Origin: Notoacmeibacter marinus
GTDB lineage: Bacteria > Pseudomonadota > Alphaproteobacteria > Rhizobiales > Rhizobiaceae
DNA: 64,000 bases
Assembly (NCBI RefSeq): GCF_002238045.1
Contig: NZ_NBYO01000001.1
Coordinates: 124,001 to 188,000 of the forward strand
Reading direction: 5' to 3'
The notes beneath the pieces were generated by a model. That model saw nothing but the letters and a program-made list of their open reading frames with translations, ran no database searches and was not told where the DNA came from. Of the stretch, positions 37,855 to 47,804 are shown piece by piece (within the stretch, counting starts at the first letter, position 1; every line of letters starts with the position of its first letter). The position numbers were made by a program, and so were the translations under genes.

Positions 37855-39344
37855 TCGCCCTGCTCCACAGCCGTCAAATCTTCGTCTCGATCCATATCGG
37901 TTTCCGCATTGTCGTTGGCCGCCCCATCCGCCGGCAATGCTTCTTGCATTGCCCGGTCCTTCGGTGGGAGAAGATAGGCGGTCGTCGCCAAATCCTCATC
38001 GAGCCAGCGTGTTGCAGCAGCGCTGATCTGTTCGCTTGTGACCGCGCGGATATGACCTGCCCATTCGTTGACGTCCTCGACCTTGCCGCCGGTGGTCAGC
38101 AGAGCGCCATAGATCCGGGCCATCGTCGCCTGGCTGTCACGCGCGAAAATAAGCGCCTTGATCGCGCGGTTCTTCGCCTTGTCCAACTCGTCATCCGGCA
38201 CGCCATCCGCCGCGATCCGTTCGATTTCCTCCCGGATCGTCCGTTGCATCGCTGCGATCTCACCTTCGCCGCGCGGCGAACCCCAAATGGTGAAGGAACC
38301 ATCGTCCCAGGCCGATGCGTCATAAGACGCGCCGACACTCTGGGCGATGCCTTCCGCCACGATGAGGCGCTGATAAAGCCGCGAACGCACGCTGCCGCCC
38401 AGCACTTCGGCCAGCATCTCAAGGGCTGCCGTCTCGGCGTGATGCTTCGCCGTGTTATAACTCGGTGCGACCCATTCGGAATAGAAGGACGGCACGCTCA
38501 CGCGCTCATCGCGCAACGTGACCGATCGGGCGGTGTTCTGTTCCGGCTCCCGTGGGCGGATGCGAGGCGGCAGGTCGGGACCGCGCGGCACCTTGCCGTA
38601 GGTCTCTTCGGCCATGGCTTTCACCTCATCGGCGGAGACATCTCCGGTAACAACGAGAACCGCATTGTTCGGCGCGTAGAAGCGCGTGTAAAAATCGATC
38701 GCGTCCTTGCGATTGAGCTGCTCCATCTCGTGCTTCCAACCGATCACTGGAATGCCGTAGGGGCTGTTCTGCCAGAGGGTCGCGGAATGCTCCTCGCGCA
38801 ACAACGCCGCCGGGCTGTTTTCGACCCGGCTGTTGCGCTCTTCCAGAATGACAAGGCGCTCCGGGCCGATCACGTCCTCGGTCAGCACCAGATTGACCAT
38901 CCGGTCAGCCTCGAACGCCATCATATCCTTCAGCGCGGAAGGCGGCACCTGCTGGTAGTAGGCCGTGTAATCGTAGGAGGTGAAAGCGTTCTCCTCGCCA
39001 CCGATCTTCGAGATGGCCTTCGACATGGCCCCGGCCGGGTGATTCTTCGTGCCCTTGAACATCAGATGCTCGAAGAAATGGGCAATGCCGCTCTTGCCCG
39101 GCGCTTCGTCGGCGCTGCCGACCTTGTACCACAGCATATGAGTCACAACCGGCGCGCGCCGGTCCGGCACCACCACGATCTCCAAGCCATTGTCCAGCGT
39201 GAAATGGCTGACATTGGGCACTTTGTCGTAGGAAGACGACGCTTCGGCCGATGTCTCTGCCGCGGGAGCATTTGCCAGAGCGACGCCACTGGCGGAAAAC
39301 AGAAGCGAAAATGCAACAAGACTGGTTGCCAGAGAGTTGGCCAT
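37851..39344 (-). CDS. M16 family zinc metallopeptidase, active subunit (497 aa)
   Basis: A periplasmic pitrilysin/processing-peptidase-like enzyme. The inverted zinc motif HFFEH is at residues 89-93, with the downstream Glu in MAFEADRMVNLVLTED. A signal peptide ends near VALANA (about residue 26). The start at 39344 is supported by this signal peptide; the frame is open for 83 codons further but nothing supports translation there. The second domain shows GGSVRSRLYQRLIVAEGIAQ. It heads the three-gene run M16-M16-patatin, 91 bp downstream of rsmD. Confidence 0.92.
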   Translation of the reverse strand: MANSLATSLVAFSLLFSASGVALANAPAAETSAEASSSYDKVPNVSHFTLDNGLEIVVVPDRRAPVVTHMLWYKVGSADEAPGKSGIAHFFEHLMFKGTKNHPAGAMSKAISKIGGEENAFTSYDYTAYYQQVPPSALKDMMAFEADRMVNLVLTEDVIGPERLVILEERNSRVENSPAALLREEHSATLWQNSPYGIPVIGWKHEMEQLNRKDAIDFYTRFYAPNNAVLVVTGDVSADEVKAMAEETYGKVPRGPDLPPRIRPREPEQNTARSVTLRDERVSVPSFYSEWVAPSYNTAKHHAETAALEMLAEVLGGSVRSRLYQRLIVAEGIAQSVGASYDASAWDDGSFTIWGSPRGEGEIAAMQRTIREEIERIAADGVPDDELDKAKNRAIKALIFARDSQATMARIYGALLTTGGKVEDVNEWAGHIRAVTSEQISAAATRWLDEDLATTAYLLPPKDRAMQEALPADGAANDNAETDMDRDEDLTAVEQGE

Positions 39345-39435
39345 TCGATCACCCGGGTTCGTGTCGTTGAGGGGCCAGATAGGCCGATCGATTGAGGCGG
39401 AAACGCGCCGGAGGGATGAAAAGATCGTAAGGCGG

Positions 39436-39993
39436 TTAAGATTGCGGTCGAACAAACCGCAAGATGCTGTCACCCATCGGCCGCTCATCCACAAGATCGA
39501 AGCCGCCCGGTAGCAAGAAAGGCGCATCCGCCGCTTCTTCGAGAACGCAGAGCGCACCATCCGCCAGCCATTCACCCGATAGCGCGGCAGCAAGCGCTTT
39601 TTCGCCGAGCCCCTTGCGATAAGGTGGATCGGCGAAGACCAGATCGAAGGGTTTCATGGTGCCGACAGCGCCGATCCGCGTCGCATCGCGACGAAAGATC
39701 TTCGTGCGCCCTGCCAGACCCAGCGTCTCAATATTGGCGCGGATAGTGGCGCGAGCCGCCCCGGCATCTTCGACGAAGAGGGCAAACGCCGCGCCGCGCG
39801 AGATGGCTTCGAGGCCGAGCGCACCGGTTCCGGCGAAAAGGTCCAGCACACGCGCGCCATCCACATCGGCATCGTCGCGGTGCGACAGAATGTTGAACAG
39901 CGATTCACGCGTCCGGTCGGTGGTTGGGCGCGTGGCGTCGGATGATGGCGTCTTCAGAGGTCGTCCGCGAAACGCGCCGCCGACAATCCGCAT
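39436..39993 (-). CDS. rsmD: 16S rRNA (guanine(966)-N2)-methyltransferase (185 aa)
   Basis: RsmD methylates G966 of 16S rRNA in the assembled 30S subunit using SAM. The start MRIVGGAFRGRPLKTP and the segment RPTTDRTRESLFNIL are diagnostic; the SAM loop is VLDLFAGTGALGLEAISRGA and the catalytic motif is VFADPPYRKG (DPPY). Length is standard. Its ATG overlaps the stop of the pseudouridine synthase gene by one base (TGATG), so two RNA modification enzymes are translationally coupled. Confidence 0.95.
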   Translation of the reverse strand: MRIVGGAFRGRPLKTPSSDATRPTTDRTRESLFNILSHRDDADVDGARVLDLFAGTGALGLEAISRGAAFALFVEDAGAARATIRANIETLGLAGRTKIFRRDATRIGAVGTMKPFDLVFADPPYRKGLGEKALAAALSGEWLADGALCVLEEAADAPFLLPGGFDLVDERPMGDSILRFVRPQS

Positions 39994-41840
39994 CAGCTTT
40001 TGCGTCCGCGCGGACCACCACGCGGTTTTCCGTCGCGCGGCGCACCGCCGCCCAGCTTATCACCACGCGGTGCCCCACCGCCAGGGCCGCTCCTGCCGCC
40101 CGGCTTGCCGCCACGCGGCGCGGCGCCCTGCGGCTTGCGGCCATCGTCGCGCTTGTCGGGGCGGCGGCTGTCCGGTCTACCGCCATCCGGTTTACGGGCA
40201 TCCGGTTTGCGGCTATCGGGACGGCTGTCGCGACCCGGCCTTTCAGAGCGAGCCGGCCTGTCGGAGCGAGCCGGCCGCTCGCCGTCGCGCGAAGGCCGGC
40301 CCTGGCCGGACGGTCTGTCCGCACGGCGGTCGGACCCGGCCCGTTCGCCCGGATGTCCGCTGCGATCGCGCGTGCCGCGTCCCTCCGAACGCTTGTCGTC
40401 ACGGGCGGGGCGGGCGGGCCGGCCGGGGCGGCGCTCGCTTCCTCCGCTCTTTGCGTCTTCATTGTCCCGCTGAAAGGTCGCGGCCTTGTTGGCGTCTCGA
40501 ATCTTCGCCCGCTCCTTTTCCTTTCTGGTCAGCGGACGCGCACCCTCCGCCAGCCAGACATGCGTGTTGCGCTGGCGCGAGCGTAGCGGCTCGTAATCGC
40601 CCGAACCTGCCGCCTTCTTGTCGTCTTTGGCATCCTTGCGGTCACGACCGGTGCTTCTGACCCACCCCTCGTCACGCGAGGTGGACAGTCGGTCGAGCGC
40701 ATCGTTGCGGACATCGTCCTTGTCGCGCCGGACCTTGGACTTGTTGTCCGTCTCTTCGGGTTTACGCTCGGCACGGACCGGCTTGTTGCTGAAAGCGTTC
40801 AGGATCGGTGCTTCGAAATCGGCGCCCGATTCCTCAATCAATTTGACACCGAGCTGATCGCGAAGGGTCCGGCCCTTCAATTCACGAACCGTGCGCTCCG
40901 GCAGATCGACAAGCTGGAAAGGGCCGTAGGAAATGCGGATCAGGCGCGTCACTTCCAGACCGAGCGCGCCCATAATGTTCTTCACTTCGCGGTTCTTGCC
41001 CTCGCGAAGGCCGACTTCCAGCCAGGCATTGGAACCTTGCGTGCGTTCCAGCGACGCTTCGACGCCGCCATAGAACACGCCATCGACCGCGATCCCATCC
41101 TTCAGTTCGGCCAGACGCGCTTCGTCGACCTTGCCGTGAACGCGCACCCGGTAGCGCCGCAGCCAGCCGGTCGATGGCAGTTCCAGCGCACGCGCCAAAC
41201 CGCCATCATTGGTCAGCAGCAACAGACCCTCGGTGTTGATGTCGAGGCGACCGACCGAAACCACGCGAGGCATATCGCTCGGCAACGCACCGAAAACCGT
41301 CGGGCGGCCTTCCGGATCGCGATTGGTGGTGACGAGACCGGCAGGCTTGTGGAACAGCCAGAGCCGCGTCCGTTCCTTTTGCGGGATCGGTTCATTGTCC
41401 AGCGTGATCTTGTCGCCGGGCATGACATTGAAGGCCGGGCTGTCCAGCACCTTGCCATTGACGGCCACACGGCCCGCTTCGACCAGCGCCTCCGCCTCGC
41501 GGCGGGAAGCCAATCCCGCACGGGCCAGCCTCTTGGCGATGCGCTCACCCTCGGCAATACGTTCCTCTACCCGATCGGCCGCCTCGCGTGGCCCTTTCGA
41601 ACGCGGGCCGGCATCGCGACCGCCGCCGTCACGACCACCCGTGTCGTCGCGCCTTGCCGCCGGCCGCTTGCCGTCAGCGGCGCGGTGTGGCGGCTTGCCG
41701 GTGTTACGATCATTGCCCTTCGCCCCATCGCGGGCGCTATGACCCTTCGATCCACCGGGCCTGTCGTCCCGGTGGCGGGAGGGTCCGCCCGGCCTCTGGC
41801 CTTTGCGATCTGGGCGCTTGTTGTCGTCTCTGTCGCTCAT
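39993..41840 (-). CDS. rluB: RsuA/RluB-family pseudouridine synthase with long disordered tails (615 aa)
   Basis: This enzyme isomerises uridine in rRNA. An Arg/Gly/Asp-rich disordered leader spans residues 1-90, an S4 RNA-binding domain lies at about 98-150 (ERIAKRLARAGLASRREAEA), and the catalytic domain at about 155-335 has Asp200 in VSVGRLDINTEGLLLLTNDG. After about residue 345 comes a tail of about 270 residues of low-complexity basic and acidic repeats (RPARSDRPARSERPGRDSRP and similar). Such tails occur in alphaproteobacterial RluB but this one is long. The ATG at 41840 is used; AAAGG lies 11 nt before it. Confidence 0.9.
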   Translation of the reverse strand: MSDRDDNKRPDRKGQRPGGPSRHRDDRPGGSKGHSARDGAKGNDRNTGKPPHRAADGKRPAARRDDTGGRDGGGRDAGPRSKGPREAADRVEERIAEGERIAKRLARAGLASRREAEALVEAGRVAVNGKVLDSPAFNVMPGDKITLDNEPIPQKERTRLWLFHKPAGLVTTNRDPEGRPTVFGALPSDMPRVVSVGRLDINTEGLLLLTNDGGLARALELPSTGWLRRYRVRVHGKVDEARLAELKDGIAVDGVFYGGVEASLERTQGSNAWLEVGLREGKNREVKNIMGALGLEVTRLIRISYGPFQLVDLPERTVRELKGRTLRDQLGVKLIEESGADFEAPILNAFSNKPVRAERKPEETDNKSKVRRDKDDVRNDALDRLSTSRDEGWVRSTGRDRKDAKDDKKAAGSGDYEPLRSRQRNTHVWLAEGARPLTRKEKERAKIRDANKAATFQRDNEDAKSGGSERRPGRPARPARDDKRSEGRGTRDRSGHPGERAGSDRRADRPSGQGRPSRDGERPARSDRPARSERPGRDSRPDSRKPDARKPDGGRPDSRRPDKRDDGRKPQGAAPRGGKPGGRSGPGGGAPRGDKLGGGAPRDGKPRGGPRGRKS

Positions 41841-41973
41841 GCGGGGACAGACCTTTCCGTAGGTGCAGTTCTTCATCGATCGCCAGCAGGATCAAGAGGA
41901 CCCGGCGATCATCGCTTCCCGGCGAAGCCGAAACGCTCTAACAGGAAGCCGCACCTTGCACTAGAGGCCGTCT

Positions 41974-42453
41974 ATGAACAGGACGAACAGAGGCGACAGC
42001 CCGATGAAGCGCGCGCTCGACGAAGCGCGGAAGGCCGGGCTGCGCGGCGAAGTGCCGATCGGCGCCTGTCTTGTCTTGGACGGCGCGATCATCGCAGCCG
42101 CCGGCAATGAAACACGGGTGAGCAACGATCCAACCGCTCACGCGGAAATACTTGTCATCCGCCGGGCCTGCGCCGAACTCGGACAGGAGCGGCTTGTCGG
42201 CGCCGATCTCTACGTGACGCTGGAGCCCTGCCCCATGTGCGCGGCTGCCATCTCATTCGCGCGGATTGCGCGGCTGTACTACGGCGCGCAAGACCCGAAA
42301 GGCGGCGCGGTCGAGAGCGGCCCGGCCTATTTCCAATCCGCGATCTGTCACCATGCGCCGGACGTCTATTCCGGTCTGGCGGAAGCCGAAAGTGCCCAAA
42401 TGCTCCGCGCCTTCTTCGCCGAACGCCGCGGCCAGGCCATCACCACAGGCTGA
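41974..42453 (+). CDS. tadA: tRNA-specific adenosine deaminase (159 aa)
   Basis: TadA deaminates A34 of tRNA-Arg(ACG) to inosine. The zinc site is complete: His56 and the proton-shuttle Glu58 in DPTAHAEILVIRRA, Cys86 and Cys89 in LEPCPMCAAAI. The start MNRTNRGDSPMKRALDEARK puts the first helix where relatives have it; a later ATG at 42004 would also give a viable protein. It is divergent from the pseudouridine synthase gene and converges on the lipoprotein gene with a 13-bp gap. Confidence 0.94.
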   Translation: MNRTNRGDSPMKRALDEARKAGLRGEVPIGACLVLDGAIIAAAGNETRVSNDPTAHAEILVIRRACAELGQERLVGADLYVTLEPCPMCAAAISFARIARLYYGAQDPKGGAVESGPAYFQSAICHHAPDVYSGLAEAESAQMLRAFFAERRGQAITTG

Positions 42454-42466
42454 ACGTTCGAAACGG

Positions 42467-43096
42467 TCAGAAGAAGATAAAGCGCTTCTTCTTTTTGACG
42501 CCCGCTTCCTTGGCAAGGCGCGCCGCCTTGTCCTTCTCGTCCTCACCAATCTCGCCTGTGGGCGCGCCATCGGCGGGGACCCGGTAATCAGTGGGCGGTT
42601 CGGAGAGGAAGCGCCGCTGCTCGGCGTCACCGACCGACGCAATGCGTTTGCGGCGCTTATATTCAGCGCTCTGCGCCTTCATACGATCGAGTCGCTCCAG
42701 ATTGGAGGAGGCGTCGATCCTTGCCGCGCTGGAAGCGTAACGGGGCGAACTGACCACAGGACGGAAACCGGTTTCATCGCGATTTGCGGTCGCAAAATCA
42801 CGGTAGCGCTGGCGGCGCTCCTCGGGCGATTCCACCCACTGGTCGGACTGGGTGGCATTCTGCTGCGGCGTCGGCAGAGCGGCAACTGTCGGAGGGGTCA
42901 CGAGTTCGGGACGCGGCTGATAGGCGATGGGCTCGCCCTTTTTGGGCGTCAGGTCGACCATGGAGGTGACATCTTCGAGCAATTGCACATTAGCGCCCTT
43001 GCCGGTGCCATAGGTCGGGCCCTGCAGGCCGCAACCAGTCAGCGCCGCCAGCGCGGCCAGCGTCGCTATCGCTCTCACGGATGAGAAATGGTTCAT
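42467..43096 (-). CDS. Lipoprotein of unknown function (209 aa)
   Basis: A type II signal peptide with lipobox LTGC places Cys22 as the lipidated N-terminus (residue +2 is Gly). The mature chain is largely hydrophilic, with a Pro/Gln-rich stretch (about 55-85), charged helices (about 90-175) and a Lys-rich end KKKKRFIFF. The segment GEPIAYQPRPELVTPP recalls the short VPP-type motif of DUF3035 (BamF-like) lipoproteins of alphaproteobacteria, but the rest does not let me assign it. It follows ileS on the same strand after 158 bp, in the place where lspA is often found; no lspA is present here. Confidence 0.75.
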   Translation of the reverse strand: MNHFSSVRAIATLAALAALTGCGLQGPTYGTGKGANVQLLEDVTSMVDLTPKKGEPIAYQPRPELVTPPTVAALPTPQQNATQSDQWVESPEERRQRYRDFATANRDETGFRPVVSSPRYASSAARIDASSNLERLDRMKAQSAEYKRRKRIASVGDAEQRRFLSEPPTDYRVPADGAPTGEIGEDEKDKAARLAKEAGVKKKKRFIFF

Positions 43097-43188
43097 CGAT
43101 CGTCCCTCAGTTCCCCAAGCGCCCGCCGCAAGAGCGCCATTTACTGCCTGTTCCCCTGACGGAACAATCCGGCAAGATCATGTCGAAA

Positions 43189-43219
43189 GGAAGGGCCGCG
43201 CCTCCTGCGCGCCCCTTCC
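43189..43219 (-). other. Strong hairpin after ileS, possible terminator
   Basis: GGAAGGGCCGCG and CGCGCCCCTTCC form a 12-bp stem with one mismatch around CCTCCTG, 36 bp downstream of the ileS stop. The T-run expected on the ileS strand is short (CTTTC), so termination may be partial and the lipoprotein gene may still be reached. Confidence 0.45.
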
Positions 43220-43254
43220 GGCCCAAATCTGTGGCCAGTATGCAACGGCTCGCC

Positions 43255-46200
43255 TCAGAGCGATAGCCGCCCGCCCGCCTTCAATTCACGCAGCGCTTCG
43301 GCATCACGCGGCGTCACATCCGGATAGTCGGGATCGGAGCCGACCTGCGGCGACACCTTCCATGACCGGGCGCATTTGCGGCCCTTGGCCAAGGTCGGAA
43401 CAACGCCGACGCCGGCCACTTCCGGCATCCGGAACGCCGCTTCCGGCGGTTCGGCGGTCGTGATCACAATATCGCTCGTGATACAAATCTCGGCCATATC
43501 GAGCCCGGCAATCGCCTTCGAAAGCTCCGGATCGGTCACATGCACAATCGGCGCGGCCTCCAGTGACGAGCCGATGCGCTTGTCCTTCCGCTCGATTTCC
43601 AGCGCGCCCGTCACGACGCGGCGGACCTGGCGCACCTTCTTCCACTTGGCGGCCAGTTCGTCGTTGCGCCATTCGGCCGGAATGGTCGGGAACTGCTCCA
43701 GATGAACCGAGACCGCGTCCGGATGGCGCGCCATCCAGGCTTCCTCGCAAGTAAAGCAGAGCATCGGCGCCAGCCATTTCACGCAAGCGTCGAACAGGGT
43801 GCGCACCACTTGCAACGCCGCCAAGCGGCGCGTCGAACTCGGTGCGTCGCAGTAGAGGGCGTCCTTGCGGATGTCGAAATAGAAAGCCGAGAGGTCCAGC
43901 ACCATGAAGTCGGTCAAAGCGCGGCTGATCCGCTTGAAGTCAAAATTGTCGTAACCGGTGCGGACGAGCTCATCCAATTCGGCGAGGCGATGGAGCATCA
44001 GCCGTTCCAGTTCCGGCATGTCGGCAAACGGAACTTCCTTGCCTTCGTCATGGGCGAGTGTGCCCAGCATCCAGCGCGTCGTGTTGCGAACCTTGCGATA
44101 GGTGTCGATATTGGTCTGGATGATCGCCTTGCCGAGGCGCTGGTCCTCCCAATAGTCCGTCGTCATGACCCAGAGGCGCAGAATATCGGCGCCGGATTGC
44201 TGCATCACCTCCTGCGGGGTGACCGTATTGCCGAGGCTCTTGGACATCTTGCGCCCGTCCTCGGCCATGGTGAAGCCATGGGTGACGACTGTCTCGTAGG
44301 GCGCGCGGCCACGCGTGCCGCAGCTTTCCAGCAGCGAGGAATGGAACCAGCCGCGATGCTGGTCCGACCCCTCCAGATAGATGTCCGCCGGCCATTTCAT
44401 GTCGTCGCGATCTTCCAGCGTGAAAGTGTGCGAGGAGCCGGAATCGAACCACACATCGAGAATGTCGCGAACCATTCGCCAATCTTCATTGGCGTGCGAT
44501 CCGAGGAAGCGCTCGCGCGCGCCTTCGGCGAACCAGGCGTCCGCGCCCTCGGCCTCGAAGGCTTCGAGGATACGGCGGTTGACTTCGTCGTCCTTGAGGA
44601 TTTCGCCATCCTCATTGGCGAAAACGCAGATCGGCACGCCCCAGGCGCGCTGGCGCGACAGCACCCAGTCGGGGCGATCCTCGATCATGGTACGCAGACG
44701 CTTCTGCCCGGCAGAGGGTACGAAGCGCGTCGCATCGATGGCGGCCAGCGCACGGCTGCGCAGCGTGTCCTTGCCTTCCGGCTGTGCGCCGGACAGGCCA
44801 TAGCCGTCCAGATCCTTGTCCATCGAGACGAACCATTGCGGCGTGTTGCGGAAGATGACCGGCTTCTTCGACCGCCAGCTATGCGGATAAGTGTGCTTCA
44901 GTCGGCCCCGCGCGAACAGCGCATTCGCCTCGATCAGCGCGGCGATGACCGATTTGTTGGCGTCGCCCTTCTTGCCCTTGTCGTCGATGACGCGCGCCGG
45001 CCCACCCTCGCGATCCGGGCCGAAGCCCGGCGCATCCTTGGTGTAGTAGCCAGCATCGTCGACCGGGAACGGGATTTCCGTCGGCACGCCGCGCGCTTCC
45101 AGTTCGGCCTTGCCGTCGATCCAGGCTTCGAAGTCTTCCCGGCCATGAGACGGCGCGGTGTGGACGAAGCCCGTGCCGGCATCGTCGGTGACATGTTCGC
45201 CGGCAAGCAGCGGAACCGGGAAATCGTAGCCGAGATCGGCGAGTGGGTGGCGGCAGACCATTTCCGACAGCATCGCCGTGTGAACATCCATCTTGCGCTC
45301 GAAACCGAGTTTGGCTTTGGCGAAACTCTCTTCGGCCAGCGCATCGGCGAAGATCAGCTTCTCGCCGGGCTGCGGACCGAAATCGTTCTCGGCACTCGTG
45401 ACCTCGTAGAGACCGTAGGAGATACGGGGCGAAAACGCGATGGCGCGGTTGCCAGGGATGGTCCAGGGCGTGGTCGTCCAGATGACGACATACGCTTCTG
45501 ATAGTGCCTTCTGCCCTTCAATTGCCTTCCCGGCAATATCTCTGCTTTCTTCCTTAGTACCGAACCAGGAGGTTTCCGTAAACACGCCCCGACGCACGGG
45601 AAACTTCACCCAGATCGTATCGGACTCGTAGTCCTGATACTCGACCTCGGCCTCGGCCAGGGCGGTCCGCTCGACCACGGACCACATGATCGGCTTGGAA
45701 CCGCGATAAAGCTGGCCGCTCATCGCGAATTTCAGCAGTTCGCCGGCGATGCGCGCCTCGGCGTGATAGTTCATGGTCGTATAGGGGCGCTCAAAATCGC
45801 CGACCACGCCGAGCCGCTTGAACTCCTCGGACTGCACCTCGATCCAGTGCGCGGCGAAATCGCGGCATTCCCTGCGGAATTCGTTGATCGGCACCTCGTC
45901 CTTGTTCTTGCCCTTGGCGCGGTACTGTTCCTCGATCTTCCATTCGATCGGCAGGCCGTGACAGTCCCAGCCCGGCACGTAGTTGGAGTTGTAGCCGCGC
46001 ATCTGGAAGGAGCGCGTGATCACGTCCTTCAGGATCTTGTTGAGCGCGTGGCCGATATGGATGTTGCCATTGGCGTAGGGCGGGCCGTCATGCAGCACAT
46101 GCAGCGGTCGGTCCTTTCCGTCTTCGCGCAGCTTTTTATAGAGATCGATGTCGTTCCAGCGCGCAACGATCTCCGGCTCCTTCTTGGGCAGCCCACCCCG

Positions 46201-46278
46201 CATGGGAAAGTCGGTTTGCGGCAGGAACAGGGTTTTGGAATAGTCGATGCCGGTGTCGGTCTTGGTATCGTCGGTCAT
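43255..46278 (-). CDS. ileS: Isoleucine--tRNA ligase (1007 aa)
   Basis: Class I synthetase with HIGH in [18 protein letters not shown] and KMSKS in [14 protein letters not shown]. The CP1 editing domain begins at [14 protein letters not shown] (about residue 270). The C-terminal region carries the anticodon domain and a last segment with a single KCARSW Cys. At residues about 230-263, just before the editing domain, there is a 35-residue stretch ([19 protein letters not shown] and onward) that looks 15-20 residues longer than I recall in relatives and is encoded by DNA of lower GC. Otherwise length and motifs are normal. Confidence 0.96.
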   Translation of the reverse strand: MTDDTKTDTGIDYSKTLFLPQTDFPMRGGLPKKEPEIVARWNDIDLYKKLREDGKDRPLHVLHDGPPYANGNIHIGHALNKILKDVITRSFQMRGYNSNYVPGWDCHGLPIEWKIEEQYRAKGKNKDEVPINEFRRECRDFAAHWIEVQSEEFKRLGVVGDFERPYTTMNYHAEARIAGELLKFAMSGQLYRGSKPIMWSVVERTALAEAEVEYQDYESDTIWVKFPVRRGVFTETSWFGTKEESRDIAGKAIEGQKALSEAYVVIWTTTPWTIPGNRAIAFSPRISYGLYEVTSAENDFGPQPGEKLIFADALAEESFAKAKLGFERKMDVHTAMLSEMVCRHPLADLGYDFPVPLLAGEHVTDDAGTGFVHTAPSHGREDFEAWIDGKAELEARGVPTEIPFPVDDAGYYTKDAPGFGPDREGGPARVIDDKGKKGDANKSVIAALIEANALFARGRLKHTYPHSWRSKKPVIFRNTPQWFVSMDKDLDGYGLSGAQPEGKDTLRSRALAAIDATRFVPSAGQKRLRTMIEDRPDWVLSRQRAWGVPICVFANEDGEILKDDEVNRRILEAFEAEGADAWFAEGARERFLGSHANEDWRMVRDILDVWFDSGSSHTFTLEDRDDMKWPADIYLEGSDQHRGWFHSSLLESCGTRGRAPYETVVTHGFTMAEDGRKMSKSLGNTVTPQEVMQQSGADILRLWVMTTDYWEDQRLGKAIIQTNIDTYRKVRNTTRWMLGTLAHDEGKEVPFADMPELERLMLHRLAELDELVRTGYDNFDFKRISRALTDFMVLDLSAFYFDIRKDALYCDAPSSTRRLAALQVVRTLFDACVKWLAPMLCFTCEEAWMARHPDAVSVHLEQFPTIPAEWRNDELAAKWKKVRQVRRVVTGALEIERKDKRIGSSLEAAPIVHVTDPELSKAIAGLDMAEICITSDIVITTAEPPEAAFRMPEVAGVGVVPTLAKGRKCARSWKVSPQVGSDPDYPDVTPRDAEALRELKAGGRLSL
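45491..45590 (-). other. Low-GC in-frame patch within ileS
   Basis: By hand count 44 of the 90 bases at 45491-45580 are G or C (49%), against about 62% around it, and the codons include ACT, AGA, ATT and CTA that are rare nearby. It encodes the linker before the CP1 editing domain. The reading frame is intact. Confidence 0.5.
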
Positions 46279-46539
46279 TGAACTGGATCAGCCTGGGCGC
46301 GGCAGATAGCGAAAAAGCGGCCGCGCCATTGGTAGGAAAACTCACGCGGCACCGGGTCGGGTTGGCCGCAAGCGAAACATCCCGGACCTTCGTGCGCGCC
46401 AATCACGCGCAGGAGAAGGCCGGGCGGCTAATTCGTATGCCGGCAAGAACCGGAGGGATGCGCCGTTCCGTCATGGCCGCGCTTCTAGCCGAAGGCGGGC
46501 GAAGTGGGAAGCGTTTTGCGACCCGGTCCTGCGAAAGGA

Positions 46540-47637
46540 TCACTCATTCGGTCCTAAAGGGAGGCGGATCGTCAGTCGGAGGCCCTCGGTCCGCCAGCCC
46601 AGCTCGACGTGACCTCCGACACCGGTCAACATGCCCTCGATGATGCGTGAGCCGGTGCCGAGTTGGCTTTTCTCAGGGACGGTTATGGGCTCGATCGGAC
46701 GCTCCACCCATTTCAGCAGCAATTCATCGTCCTGTTCCTGCCAGTTCACGACAATACTGCCCTCCTCGTGCCTCAGCGCTCCGTATTTGACGGAATTCGT
46801 CGCCAGTTCATGCAGTGTCAAACCAAGGGGCGTGACGGCCTGACCGGGGAGAGCGACAGGCGGGCCCGAAATTTCGATCCGGTCCACCTTTTCCGTCGGA
46901 TAGGGACTAAGAACGGTTTCGACCAGTTTGTGGAGGTCGGAAGCCGTATCGCCCTCGTCAGCGTTTCTGGACGCTGCCGTGGCCTTATGGGCGCGCAGCA
47001 GGGCGCCAAGCCTGTCCTCGATACGTTTGACGACCAGTTCTACATCCTTCTCCCCTCGAGCGGAAAGGCGAACAATCGAGCCGACGATAGCGAAGACGTT
47101 GCCGATCCGATGGCGCAACTCTTCCGCGAGATAGGTCTGGCGGGCCAGCTTGTCCGCCGCTTCGGCCAGTTCCGTCACGTCCCATTGCGATCCGTAAAAC
47201 TGCTGGATTTTTCCGTCCTTGCCGAAGATCGGGCCGATATGAAGCATGTTCCAGAAGGCCGAGCCGTCCTTTCGGAAGTTGCGGATCTTGACGACCTTCA
47301 CCTCTTCCTCCCTCACGGCCTTTCGAATTTCCTCCAGCACGGCCTGATCGGGATCTGGCCCCTGCAGGAAGCGGCAATTGCGCCCGATCACCTCTTCGCG
47401 GTCATAGCCGGTGAGGTCGAGAAAGGCCTGGTTGACGAAGACGATCGGATTGTCGGGCAGTTTGGGATCGGTGATGGTGATGGCCATGCGGGTTTGTTCC
47501 ATGGCCTGTTCAAGCATCGCACCGGCTGGCAGATTCATACTGTCAGTCGCTGTGTTGGCGGACTGGTCCGTCTCTTCCGGGTTGTAGGCGCGCTCTTCCT
47601 GCGGCTTATGCGTCTGATCTTGATTGTCGTGCGTCAT
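46540..47637 (-). CDS. LOV-domain (blue-light) sensor histidine kinase, HWE/HisKA_2 type (365 aa)
   Basis: A soluble photosensory kinase. After a 40-residue polar leader, the LOV domain (about 45-157) has the flavin-binding signature GRNCRFLQG with photoactive Cys88 and the conserved Gln151 in FYGSQWDVTEL. The kinase part follows: His176 in EELRHRIGNVFAIVGSIVRL, then an ATPase region with LHELATNSVKYGALR and WQEQDDELLLKWVERP, the W-x-E sequence of HWE kinases. No membrane segment. Brucella LOV-HK has the same layout. Start could be 47637 or 47640. It lies between ribF and ileS on the same strand. Confidence 0.92.
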   Translation of the reverse strand: MTHDNQDQTHKPQEERAYNPEETDQSANTATDSMNLPAGAMLEQAMEQTRMAITITDPKLPDNPIVFVNQAFLDLTGYDREEVIGRNCRFLQGPDPDQAVLEEIRKAVREEEVKVVKIRNFRKDGSAFWNMLHIGPIFGKDGKIQQFYGSQWDVTELAEAADKLARQTYLAEELRHRIGNVFAIVGSIVRLSARGEKDVELVVKRIEDRLGALLRAHKATAASRNADEGDTASDLHKLVETVLSPYPTEKVDRIEISGPPVALPGQAVTPLGLTLHELATNSVKYGALRHEEGSIVVNWQEQDDELLLKWVERPIEPITVPEKSQLGTGSRIIEGMLTGVGGHVELGWRTEGLRLTIRLPLGPNE

Positions 47638-47804
47638 CATCCAGCCCAGTTCGTCATCCCTTCGATCTGTGCTGCTATCGCGCCCAATCCATCTGTTTGT
47701 TTCGTCGGGAGACCGGTAGCACCGGTACATCCAAGATGAATTTCAAATGTCAGACTGGTCTGGCCGCACCGCACAAGCCGTATTTGCGCACAAGTTTGAA
47801 CCTG

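Noticed and set aside
43702-45501. 599-codon rightward open frame antisense to ileS
   Set aside because: Shadow of ileS, no ribosome site or motif.
46279-46539. T-box or other leader RNA before ileS
   Set aside because: No specifier hairpin, T-box sequence or terminator/antiterminator pair is visible, and T-boxes are not expected in alphaproteobacteria.
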